Source: Pseudopyrenochaeta lycopersici (Eukaryota > Ascomycota > Dothideomycetes > Pleosporales > Pseudopyrenochaetaceae). Taken from it: 64,000 nucleotides of DNA. Numbering within the stretch: position 1 is the stretch's first letter; each line of letters begins with the position of its first letter. Positions 43,716-54,799 of this stretch are shown piece by piece. Location: NCBI GenBank assembly GCA_003313425.1, contig NHZP01000006.1, positions 1,612,001-1,676,000 of the forward strand, read 5' to 3'. Both the position numbers and the translations under genes were made by a program. The notes below the pieces were generated by a model. The model was given only the letters and a program-made list of their open reading frames with translations. It was not told the DNA's origin and did not search any database.

Positions 43716-45838
43716 CCGAGGCTCACCTCGTAACGATCGTCCCCACGTAACGCACGCCCCTCAACAATTGCACGATTTTTTTAACACCACGTATCTCAAT
43801 CAATATGGACCCAATTACAGCTGCGCTTACAGCTATCGACTCCTTGGAGCCTGGAGAAGATATTAATTACACAAAATTGGCGAATACCTATGGCGTTAAC
43901 CGTATAACGCTCGCAAGGCGGCACCAGCGCGTTTCAACCTCGCGAGGAGTCAAAGCTCAAAATCAACAAAATCTCCATCCACACCAAGAAAAGGAGCTCA
44001 TCCAGTACATCATCCAGCTCACTAAGCGAGGCCTGCCACCTAGCAGGGCTATGATTCGAAACTTTGCTTCTCAAATAGCTAAAAAAGACATAGGAAAGAA
44101 CTGGGTTGATCGCTTTGTTAAGCGGCACAGCATCCATCTCATCTCTTAATATGCAGTTGGTATGGATAACAGCCGCCACAAGGCTGATTCCTTTAATAAG
44201 TATAGCCTCTATTTTAAGCTTTTAGATGATAAGATTAAGCAATATGAGATAGAAGCTCAGCATATATATAATATGGATGAAAAGGGGTTCCTATTAGGAG
44301 TAATAGGCAGGTTGAAGAGGATATTCAGCAGGGCCTTATATGAGCGGGGAACTATAGATCCTTCATCCAGGGTGGTAACAGAGAGTGGATTACCTTGATA
44401 GCCTGCATCTGCGCGGATGGATCATCTCTAGAGCCTGCCCTGATATTTCAGTCAGCCTCATGCTCAATCCAGGACAGCTGGCTGCAAGAGTTTGATCCTA
44501 AGGATGATTAAGCTCGCTTTACCTCATCTCCCTCAGGATGGACAAACAACGATATAGGCCTAGCATGGCTGAAACAGGTGTTTGATCGCAACACTAAGGC
44601 AAAAGCTCGATCCTCCTATCGATTACTCATCCTTGATGGCCATGGATCTCATGTTTCTATGGATTTTATTGACTATTGCGACCAGAACAAGATCCTCCTA
44701 GCTATCTGACCTCCTCACTCAACCCATAGCTTACAGCCACTTGACGTGAGCATGTTCAAGCCTCTCTCACTCGCGTACTCAGAGGAGATCTCACAGTTTA
44801 TAGAGAGAAGCCAGGGGCTAGTCTCAATAAGTAAAAGAGACTTCTATCCTTTCTTCAAAGCAGCCTGGGCAGCTTCATTTAAAAAGGAGACCATCCTCAA
44901 GGCCTTTGAGGCAACTGGCCTATCGCCCTTCAATCCTGAGGTTATCCTTAAAAAGTTCAACACCAGGCTAGCTATGCAGGGGGATATAAGCGATAGTGAG
45001 TCCTCAGAGCTGAGTACTGAGAATTGGAGGGAGCTGGAGGCGCTAGTACGCCACGTTGTCACGCATCGCGAGGATAAAGGGGCTAGAAAGCTTAGCAGGA
45101 TCTTTCACCACATCTGCACCAAAAAGGCTATCCTTGAGCATGAAGTAGTAGCTATAAGAGGCGCTCTTATCCATGAGAGGAAGCGCAGGAAGCAGAGCAA
45201 GGTCCTCCCATTGCAGCCAGATGAGGACTATCATGGTGGTGCTGTATTCTGGTCACCTAAGAAAGTAAAGGAGGCACGTGACCGAGAGGAGGCTAGAGCT
45301 CGCGAGGAAGAGGAGCAGCAACGTCAAAAGCTTGAAGCAGCTAAGCATCGTAAGGAGCAAAAGCAGGCCAAGGCTGAGATGGTTCAAGCAAGGCGAGTAG
45401 CTAGGGCTGAGGCTAGGTTACTGAGGCAGAGGGAAAAGGCAGATCGAGCTGCTGATCAGGCCGCCAGGCGGGCTGCTCGCAAGGCTGCAAAACGACTCAA
45501 ACAAGCTCTCAAATTGTCCCAAAAAGGAAAAAAGAGCAGCCTTAAAACTGCTGTAAAGGCTGTTACTAGAAAAAGGCAGGTTGTGAGGCCTCGCAGTGGT
45601 GAGAAGGCCGCAGGTGCAGAATCAGGCCTACCGCCTGTTTTGTCACGTGGCGGCCGCGAAATCAAAGTTCCTATCAAGTACCAGTAGCTCTAGATAGCTA
45701 TTAGCCTTATAAATTAATCTACCAGAAAAAATCGCGATTATAGCTATAGTATGAGGCTCAATAGCCTCAAGTGTGTTGATGGTTTTGATGTTCGGAGCGT
45801 GCGTTACGAGGGGACGATCGTTACGAGGTGAGCCTCGG
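43716..45838 (+). mobile_element. Pogo/Fot1-type DNA transposon (2.1 kb)
   Basis: The 42-bp terminal inverted repeats (43716-43757, 45797-45838) differ at one base. They start CCGAGGCTCACCTCGTAACG and are flanked by TA at 43714-43715 and 45839-45840. The transposase gene fills the interior on the plus strand. Base composition is normal and there is no RIP-like saturation, so it is a relatively recent but disabled copy. Confidence 0.9.
43805..45687 (+). pseudogene. Pogo/Fot1 transposase with three stops and one frameshift
   Basis: N-terminal helix-turn-helix (residues 1-60) and CENP-B-type DNA-binding domain (KELIQYIIQLTKRGLPPSRA, GKNWVDRFVKRH) precede a DDE domain. Its three acidic sites survive as NMDEKGF, LLILDGHGSH and LQPLDV, followed by a long basic, coiled-coil-like tail. 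Lesions: TAA at 44147-44149; a one-base loss near 44350 moving the reading to another frame; TAA at 44509-44511; TGA at 44707-44709. The last 313 codons (44746-45687) are open. Transposases of this family cut and paste elements at TA. This copy cannot make a full protein. Confidence 0.85.
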
Positions 45839-46389
45839 TATAGATGCTTAAGATTTAATTATTTCTTAACGCGCTAATAGCACATAAAATTCGTCCTTCT
45901 CGTTCTAAAGCTATAGTCTTCGAATTTTGAGGCATAGTGCTGGTTAGGATTGCGAAATGTAGACTGTTGGTAGGGTGCCAAGAAAGATCCTACGGTTCGC
46001 TTGTGTTAACGGTTCGCTTGTAAAGTACGTTATTAGAGCTATTTATTATGGTAAATAATCTAATAGTAGCTTTAGGATAATATATAAGATACCTAAGATA
46101 AATATAACTACTACTAATAATTTCTTAAATATCTTAATTAATATAATAGTTAAGAAACTAGTAGCTCTACTCTATTCTTATTAACTTATCTTTAATATTT
46201 ATAAAGTATAGAGTAGTTTTAGAAACTTCTATCCTTAGTTTATTTATAATTAAGTAGCCTCTTACGTATAGGTTAAGTATCTAATAAGAGTTAGGATGTA
46301 GACCTTAAAGAGATAGAAGAGGAGAAAGAGTAAACTTACTAAAAAGGAGAATTCTACCTTAGCACCCCTTATATTATAGTAGGTAATTC

Positions 46390-46605
46390 TTTCTATATCT
46401 TAGATTAGTAGAAAGTAAATAAGGCTACTTATCTTAAGCTTACCTAGGTTATAAGAGATATTTTACTAATCTAGATTACTATAGTTAGTATTAAGCGTAT
46501 TTTTAATACTACTAAGGATATAATTAGTAACTAAAGGTACTACCTAGGTGCTTAGAAAATCTAGTTAATTCTTTTCTTTAAACATACTATTCTTTAGGAA
46601 GGAGA
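46390..46605 (+). pseudogene. hAT transposase remnant (C-terminal dimerisation region)
   Basis: With stops, one frame reads as the hATC region of hAT transposases. A stretch ATYLKLT precedes VIRDILLI, then VSIKRIFNTTKDIISN and RYYLGA, positions where family members have ARDILSIP, ERxFSxAxxxxxxRR and RLG. Several Arg, Trp and Gln codons are TAG/TAA. The region is AT-rich and RIP-like. No ends or target duplication were found, and the Gypsy element at 46852 cuts the sequence 3' of it. Confidence 0.6.
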
Positions 46606-46851
46606 GCAGCGCGTAGAGGAGGATAAAGGAGATTATAATAAAGTAGATAATCTATTTAAGCTTCTAGCCTAGATAGATAATTTAGATAGCGTTAAGAAGA
46701 GTTTTATAAATATTAGTAGTGTAGATAAAGAGGAGGAAGAGAATATATAACTACTACTATAGAAGTGTTAAATAGTACAGCCTCCTTTATATTACTATAA
46801 TTAATAGCTGTAATAAAACTAGTTTTCTCTTATATAAATTTAGTAAATATA

Positions 46852-47246
46852 TATTAAAGATCTAATCAAGTAGTTATAATATAAAGCAACTAGTGTTAAC
46901 TAGTAGGTATCTTTAGAGTATTCTTTAGATATGCAGGCTAGGTTAAAGGTAGAAGTATTAAATAGTAGTATACTCGTGGATTGTCTTAAGTTGATTACAC
47001 TATGCCGTAGGGCCACATTGTGCGAGTCTATATACATGATTGTCTTATAGGATTCCTATTAGGCCCCCTCTAGGATTTCTAGGTTTGTCTCCGTCCTATA
47101 GGACATAGTCCGTCTTGGCGTGAGTTTCCTAGGATTACGTGATCCTGGCGTTATTAGTTGGTTCAGAGGCTCAGTCTCCTCGCTGGCCGTCCGTGCCTCT
47201 TCTCTCATCCTCATAACCGCCGCCTTCCCACTTCCTATTTATAACA
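46852..47246 (-). repeat. Outer Gypsy 3' LTR (395 bp)
   Basis: Begins TATTAAAGATC (terminal TG mutated to TA) and ends ATAACA. Confidence 0.9.
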
Positions 47247-47249
47247 CTA

Positions 47250-47830
47250 TCCCCCCTTCTAGTCCTTATGTCCTTATAACTAACCTATAGCTTCTCGTAG
47301 CACTACTTATCGCTATCTTATTAGAGATCGCATAAATACTATTAGTTAGGTTACTATAGTCTCTTACAAATATTATTTAAAGAAGAAGTTAGAGTATAGG
47401 ATATTATCGTTAAAAGAGAAGTATAGGAATTATTATTAAAATAGGGTGTTGTTATACAAGCTAGTAGATATACTAGTTCTAAACTTTTCTTATTTAAGCA
47501 AGGAATTAGCTTAATTAGACGCGCAAGAAGCTAAAGCTAACAATACAGAAGAGAAGGCGCTAAATACCCTTCTTACTGCTCGCGTAAAAAAGAATTAACT
47601 TTATAAATAACGAAAGTTATTATAGCGTTGTAAGCAATAATAGGTAGATAATTCTAGTTGTATCGCAGAAGAGATTAAGGCGTTAGAGGCGATTAAGGAT
47701 GTTAATCGTAAGGTTAATATTCTTAAGTAAGGGCTAATGCCTGGTACTTCTGCCCTAGACTAGAGCGTCTTTACTCTATCCTAGCTTAAAGGTAACCCTC
47801 TTCCTTCTAGAATTACGTTATTAGATTAGG
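47250..47830 (+). pseudogene. Opposite-strand ORF remnant in the outer Gypsy (coiled-coil-like)
   Basis: Between the 3' LTR and the pol region, on the strand opposite to gag-pol, one frame reads for about 190 codons. It is broken mainly by TAA and TAG codons explained by C-to-T at CAA/CAG or G-to-A at TGG. The text is rich in Lys, Glu, Leu and Arg (LSKELA, EEKALNTLLTARVKKN, EEIKALEAIKDVNRKVNIL), like a coiled coil. The inner Gypsy has an opposite-strand ORF in the same place. The function is unknown to me. Confidence 0.5.
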
Positions 47831-47899
47831 TTAGTTATAATTCTAATACCTAACTTCTTTTTATTCTTTATTATAGTTATATTTACTAATTTATTCTTT

Positions 47900-50800
47900 A
47901 TAGTTTCCTAAGTTTAATTTAGGTTCCTATATATTTTCTAAGTTAAGGTAGTCCTTCTATTTTATAAGGTACTCTCTTTCTTTATATTAGTTTTCTGTAA
48001 TCTTTAAGCATCTCTTATTAAGGATTCTCTTAACTTTATACTTTGTCTCCTCTTTAGTTTTATACCTAAAAGTCTTCTATAGTAGTATTACTAGGTGTAC
48101 TAGTTCTAGTAACTTAATATAGAACCTAGAGTAGATTTTTACGTCTTTAGGTAGTTCTAATGTATACGTAACTAGTCTATTACGTTATTTAATTAAAAAT
48201 AGTCTAACTTTAATGTGGTCTAATCTCTTGTTAGGTCGTTTCGTGCGTAGGTTTTTTATAAGCAAGTATACTTTATCCCCTTTTTTTAGCTAAGGTGCTA
48301 TTTTTCTTTTCTTATTAATATATAAAATTTATTATCCTTATTTTTTCTTAAGTCTTTCTTATAACTATTTTAGCGTTGCCTGCAGTTCTCCTGCTATCCT
48401 AACTGCAGCTTCTACTTTAATACTTAGAAAGTTTCTTTTAAATAGGTTTAGGTGTTTCCTGTGATAGGCGTAGAACAGTGTTTCGCCTATTACTTTAGAT
48501 TTACTATTATTAAACGCGATTTAGGCTGTAAGTAACAGTAATACCTAGTTATTCTGTTGTTTGTTGCAGTACGTTCGTAGATATTATTTTAAGGTTCTGT
48601 TTGTTTGTTCTGTTTATCTATTAGTTTCTAGGTAGTATACTGTAGATAGTTTCCTTTAAGTACCTATCTTAGCTATAAAGGTTAACCAGAAATTAGATGT
48701 AAATAACTTATCTCTATTACTAATAATAGTTTTTAGTATACTATAGTGTTAGAATATTTAGTCTTTTATTATTTCTATAAGTTATAGTACTGTAAAATTC
48801 TTTCTAAACAGTATAAACTCTGCGTATTTAATACATCTACATACTACGTTATATATCGCATTATACTTATATCTAGTTACTTTATCTATAGACTTAGGTA
48901 AATCTATAATAAAGTCTATTACTATATCTTCCTATAGTTTCGTAGGTATCTTAATTACCTGTAACTCGCTGTAAGGTGCATAAGTAGTATATTTATTTTA
49001 TTAGCAGGGTACATATTTCTTAATATATATTTCTACTTTTTACCTTAGGTTTATAATATAATAGTTTCGTTAGATAAGTTCTATTATTTTTGTAATTCTT
49101 AGGTGTCTATATATTAGATTATTATAATACTATTAGATAATAGTTTTGTGTAGGTCTTTAGGGACTTCTGCTTATATTTTTAAGATTACGTAGTATTCTT
49201 ATAAAGGTCCTAAAGTTCTATCTTTATTTATTTTTAGGATTACTATACAAACTTTAGTTTTCTTCCCTATTATATTATATCTTCTGCTTAGTACGTCTAC
49301 TCTTCTATTTTCTTTTCCTAGTGTATAAATAATCTTAAACTTATATTATCCTAGGAGTTCTAACTATCTTACTTATCTTTAGTTTAGTTATTTTATTATT
49401 ATAAAGTATATTAGGTTCTAGTAGTTAGTGTAAATAGTAAGTTCTAAGCAACTTTCTATATATACTCTCTAATATTATAGTGCGTTAACAATAGCTTTTA
49501 GTTCCTTATTATAGATATTGTATTGTTCTTCTATTTATAAGAACTTACGCGAGTAATACGCTATAGGGTGCTATTTTCTGTCCTTTTTCTGTAAAGCTAC
49601 TACTCTAATTACGAGGTCTAATGCGTTAGTTTTAATCTTTAGTAGTTATCTACTAGTAAATAATATAAGTACTAGTTCAGCTACGCAGGCTTTTTTTAAC
49701 ATCTTAAAGGCTTATTATTATTCTTCGTTCTAGTCCTACTTTTTATCTTTTTTTTATTAGTTTTATTAAGGGTGTTATAATCTTAGTAAAGTCCTTAATA
49801 AATTATTAATTAAAGTTAACAAATCCTAAGAATAACTAAATGTCTTTAACTGTTTATAGTGTCTTCTATTCTTAGATTATCCTAATTTTTAATTTGCTAA
49901 TCTGTACTCCTTATCTTCTAACTATATATCTTAGGAATTCTACCTCTTCTTTATAAAATTCGCACTTTTCTAGTTTTAACTTAAGGTAGTAGTTCTTTAA
50001 TCGTCGTAGTACTTCCTTAACATATTCCCTGTATTTGTTTATATTTCTAGAGTAAACTAGAATATCGTCTAGGTAGGCTATAGCATATATATTAAGATAT
50101 TCTACTAAGACGTTATTAATTAAATCTTAACACGTTACTAGTGCGTTTATTAGGCTAAAGAGTATTACTATATACTTATAATATCTATATTATGTCCTAA
50201 AGACAGTTTTCTACTCTTCTCCTTCTTTTATTCTAATAAGGTTGTACGCTCCTCTTAGGTCTAGTGTAGTAAAGTATTAAGCTCCTATTAATCTATCGCG
50301 TAGTTCTTATATATTAGGTAGCAGGTAATAGTTCTTTTTAGTAATATTATTTAACTTCCTATAGTTAATGCATAACCTTAGCACTCTATCCTTCTTTAGC
50401 GTAAATAGGACAGGATATCCTACTAAGGACTTAGATTTCCTAATAAAACCTTTTACTAAATTTTTATTAATATATTTCTTTAGGACGCCTAGCTTATAGT
50501 CGCTTAGGCAGTATATTAGTACAAACCTAGGCTGCTTACCTTCTATAAGTTCTATCTTATAGTCCTATTCTTAGTATTTTAGTAGTACTTCTCTTCTTAC
50601 CTTTTTAGTAAATATATCTCTAAATTCTTTATATTCTTCTAGGATCCTAGGAGTAGTAACTAATTCCTTATTCTTCTTAGCGTTCTTTACTAGCTGCTAA
50701 TAAAGTAGCTGTTTCTTAGCTTTTCGCGAAGGTTTAATATTTATTATTATCTTCTTATCTACTAAGGTATGCGACTGTTACGTAGGTATTCTTGCGTTAT

Positions 50801-52320
50801 TCTTTATACGCATAGACACTCTTTACTTTATCTAGTTAATTACTAGGTTGTAGTGCCTTAACTAAGGTAGCCCTAGTATAATATCGTAGGCGGCCGTCCT
50901 AAAGATATCTAGTCTAACCTAGTATGTTTTAGAGGCTAGGCTAAGGCTAGTAGTAACCTTATAGGTTATTATCCCTCCTAATTTTCTATTTACTACTATT
51001 ATCTAGTAGAGTGTTTTCTTTAAGACAGGTTATAGTTATACTTTTAACATAGCTATCTTAGAGATATAGTTTACTTATAATCTAGAATTTATTAGTGCTT
51101 TTAGCTCCTTTCCTTAGAGTTCTATTCTAAGTTAGAAGAGACTCTCTTCCTTTTATTAGATAGCCTAACACTGCTTATTAGTGCTGTCTAGTTATAGACG
51201 AATCCTTTGTCTAGTTCTAGCCTTCTTACTATAGGAAGGTTTAACTTCTAGTTTCTATCTAAAAAAGAATTTTCTTTAAAGCTGTTTGCTTCCTTTTCTA
51301 GCTTGTAGCGCTTACATCCTAGATTTATACAGGTTTACTATAATTTATTAGTGCATTACTTATTTATAATAATGTTTTAGTTTATAGTATACTTATTATT
51401 ATATCCTAGGAAATAGTTTGTTATTTATTTATCCTATAAGTAGTTAATATAAGTATCCTGTTAATAGTTATACTATTACTATTTACACGCCCCTTTTAGT
51501 GTTAGGAAGTGTCCTTCTTATAGCTTAATAGCGTAATAGTAGTTATAGTAATTATATGTGCAGTAGAGATATAATAGTAGCCCGTGTTTTAGGTTTCTCT
51601 AGTTATAGTTGTACTAAAAGAGTTTCTGTCCCTTCTCTACTTAGGCTAAAGCTTTTTATTTAATTTACTGCTTAGCTTATTTAGTAGAGAATCTAAAACA
51701 CTTAATATTCTCTATTACATATTCCTAACACACATTATTCTAATTTAAAAGTTTATATTTTATCTTCTAGTCCTAGCATTACATACACACGTATTTTCTA
51801 CTATGTATTTTCTATAGTACTAGTATACCCTATATTCTTTGTGTTTTATTATCTAGTGCCTATACTTCCTTAATACTTTCTGTAGGTAGTAGTTAGTCCT
51901 AGTTAACTAGGGTCCCTAGATATAGTTCTGCTAGAGCCTCGTTATTCTAGTTAATCTCCTAAGTATTTAAGGGAACCTACTTATAGGTTCCTATAATCTA
52001 GTTGTTATCCTACTATAGTAGTAATAAGGGTCTAGTACTATAGTTAGGTATAGTAACTACTTTCTAGTCTCTAAATTAGGTATTATTACAGTTTTTAATT
52101 ATATTAACTTTAAGTTAGGTAACTTTATTCTTTTATCTATAATTTTTTGCGAAGTGTCCCTTCTTCTCGCAACTATAGTAATTACCTTTTATCTTCTCTA
52201 CATCTGTCTTCCAGTTTCCTACCTCCCTATTCTCTTACTTCTTATTAATATTATCTAGATATATTAGTTCTAGTTTATTAGAAGTATAGTAGCTAGCAGT
52301 ATAAGTATTCCTTAAGTAGC
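47900..52320 (-). pseudogene. Outer Gypsy pol and gag end (pseudogene)
   Basis: Reading leftward from 52320: a CCHC zinc knuckle (52139-52180) whose first and last Cys codons are now TAC and TAT; a protease site near 51090 reading INSR where LDSG is expected; reverse transcriptase with Tyr-Leu-Asp-Asp still intact at 50064-50075; and integrase pieces near 48600, where the QTDGQTE motif is damaged. Stops are dense. The gag N-terminal half lies beyond the inner element, at 59257-59900. Confidence 0.8.
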
Positions 52321-52324
52321 GAAC

Positions 52325-52686
52325 TGTGAAGAATCTTAAAGGCTATCGGTGAGGATAACCAATGAGACTGCAAGGTTGGTTCTCCGGGATAGAGTGAGGG
52401 ACTAGATGGAAGGGGGTTTAGTACTAAGACAGTAAGAGGGTGCTTCTGTAAAGAGTACTAAGGGTTAAGAACAATTAGTATTGCTATCACTATACTATAG
52501 AGTATAATATTGAGTTAAACACAATGAGCTATAAGGGTTCATTGTGGTAATCTATATACATAACGCGCTCGTCCTTGGCGGAGCGAGCGGTCACGTGACG
52601 CGTGACAGAGTGGAACACTGGCGCTTCTTGACTGGCTGTCAGTACCTGGGGCTCTCCCTCCCTGTCCAGGATTCCAGATCCTAACA
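52325..52686 (-). repeat. Inner Gypsy 3' LTR (362 bp)
   Basis: TGTGAAGAATC...CCTAACA. Contains a CACGTGACGCGTGAC stretch near 52594, also present in the other LTR. Confidence 0.9.
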
Positions 52687-52786
52687 CTATCCTTCTCCTT
52701 CTTTAGGATTCGTCTCGAATTACGTGATGTGTAGCTAGATCAGCTTAAAGGCGGCGTACCCCGCGTCTGTAGTAATATAAGATAAA

Positions 52787-53239
52787 ATGTCGTCTAAGTC
52801 CCGGGTTCGTAATCTGCGTCTTTACAACAAAATCCTCTGTGCTAAAACTATTACTGAATTCGCTTGCGATAAGTATTTCAGGGACAACATTATTTGTTAT
52901 ATTATGCTAAATTTAAACTTAAAATGTGCTGAATGCACTCGTTTAGGAAAACCGTGTGTGAATATATCCTAGGCTTCTCTAGATAAAACTCGTAACGAGT
53001 ACTAGAAGAAGGTAGATAATAACGAGAAGTTGCTAGCAACTGTAATCGCGCGGTTGCTTCAGAATAAGGCGATTTTAAAGCAGGCGGAAGAAAGGGCGCG
53101 GAAGAAAGCTTTGTGTCTTGCGTTAGAGATGCATGACGACAGAGAGTTAGAGTTTGCTAAGGAAGCTCCTTGTCCGGCCGTTAATGCCTTAGTTAGTTTT
53201 TCTCTAATAGTATAGTCTATTATAGGCGCCTTAGATTAA
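52787..53239 (+). pseudogene. Opposite-strand ORF in inner Gypsy with Zn2Cys6-type cysteine spacing
   Basis: It reads from the ATG at 52787 on the strand opposite to gag-pol, 100 bp inside the 3' LTR. Two TAG codons (52970-52972, 53003-53005) and a third (53213-53215) interrupt one continuous frame and are best explained as former TGG. Residues 27 to 57 have the spacing C-X2-Y-X6-C-X9-C-X2-C-X6-C: the binuclear zinc-cluster pattern of fungal transcription factors, with the second Cys codon TGT changed to TAT at 52874-52876. A Lys/Glu-rich helix follows (KAILKQAEERARKKALCLALE). It is probably an accessory DNA-binding protein of the element; that role is inference. Confidence 0.6.
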
Positions 53240-53982
53240 CTAGTAACCCCGGCGGAGCCTAGGCAGGCTTCCACCTTCTAGGTTTATTTCTTCTTTTTCC
53301 TTTCCTCCCTCTCCTAATATTCTCTAATTTTTTCTTAGCAGTTTCTCAGATTCTCTAGTGGTTCCCACGTACTTTCCACGCTTAGGTACCCTTTCTATTT
53401 GACTAGGTAACTGAAGCTTGGTTCCGGGTCGTTAACTCTTCTATTCCGTTAGTATCCTTAGATTTTCTCAACTTCAAACTTATTTTCTTCTTCTAGTTCG
53501 TACTGGAATGTCTTCTGTAGTAGTGTGACAGGGTCGGCTGGTTCTAACTTAGAGATATAGAAGCGTAGGTGGATCTTTGCATCTGGTAGTAGCTTAAGTA
53601 TATAATTTACTAGTCTATTCTGTTCTTTAATTAAAAATAGTCCGACTTTAACGTGATCGAGTCCCTTGCTTAGTCGCTTGTTGCGTAGATTTTTCGTGAG
53701 TAAGTATGCTTTATCCCCCTTCTTTAGCTAAGGTGCTATTTTTCTTTTCTTGTTTTAGTAAGAAATACTGTTGCGTTATGCTTTCTCGAGGTTCTCTTAG
53801 AGTTGTTTATGTATTTTCTTTATTTCTTTAGCTATCTTTATAGCTGCTTTAGTTTTTCTGCTAGGGTATAACTTTATAAAGAGATTAGGGTATCTCCCGT
53901 AGTTAGTAAAGAACGGTGTCTTTCTAGTTAATTCTAACAATTTGTTGTTATAGGCTAGTTGTGCTATTAGTAACAGTGAAAC

Positions 53983-54486
53983 CTAATTATTCTGCTGTTG
54001 ATTGCTGTAAATCCTTAGGTAAGGTTTTAGTGTTCTGTTCGTTCTTTCTGTTTGTCCGTCCGTTTGTAGGTGATAGGCTGTTAACAACTTTCTTTTTGTT
54101 CCTATCGCGGCTATTAATGTAGACCAGAAGTTGGATGTGAAGAGCTTGTCTCTATCACTTATAATTAACTTAGGTATACTATGATATCGTATTAGTCTGT
54201 CTAAGATAATAAACGCTAGTTGTTCGGTGTTGTAGTTGTTTCTAAATAGTATTATTTCTGCTGCTTTTGTAAACCTGCAGACTATGTTAAAGATAGCGTT
54301 ATACTTGATTCCTGTTGCGGGATCTTTAGACAGTGGTAACCCTGTTATGAAGTCTATAGAAATGTCTGCCCAAGGTTCGTCGGGTAGCTCTATAGCTTGC
54401 ATTTCTCTGTAGGGTACGTGGGTACTGTGTTTATTCTTATGACAGTCCGCGCATTTTTTAATAAACCGTTCGACCTTAGTCTTCAT
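53983..54486 (-). pseudogene. Inner Gypsy integrase (open fragment)
   Basis: The 167-residue open piece starts in the His/Cys zinc finger (KKCADCHKNK) and contains the integrase core. First Asp is in ISIDFITGLP, second in LIISDRDKLFTS, and Glu in HLQTDGQTERTNRTLK; all three catalytic residues are present. Integrase joins the element's DNA to the host chromosome. The chromodomain or C-terminal region to the left (53240-53980) is degraded. Confidence 0.85.
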
Positions 54487-54799
54487 GTTCTTGAAGCTGT
54501 AGTGTCGCTGTATAAGTTCTATCGTTCTCTTAATTCCTGGGTGACTATGTACTGGGTTATCATGGTGTTGTTAGATGATTACTTCTTGCAATTCTTCAGG
54601 TACTTCGGACGTAATTATCATGGTGTTGTTTAATAACTTATTAGGTCCTAAGCTTCCATCCTAGTTGACTTAAAGGATAGTATCGCTGATTATTGCTTTT
54701 GTTCCTGCGATGTCTGGTCTGCGGCTGAGAGCATCAGCTCCGCCGTTATCCTTTCCTAGCGTATACACGATCCTGAACTTATATTGTCCTAGCATTTCA

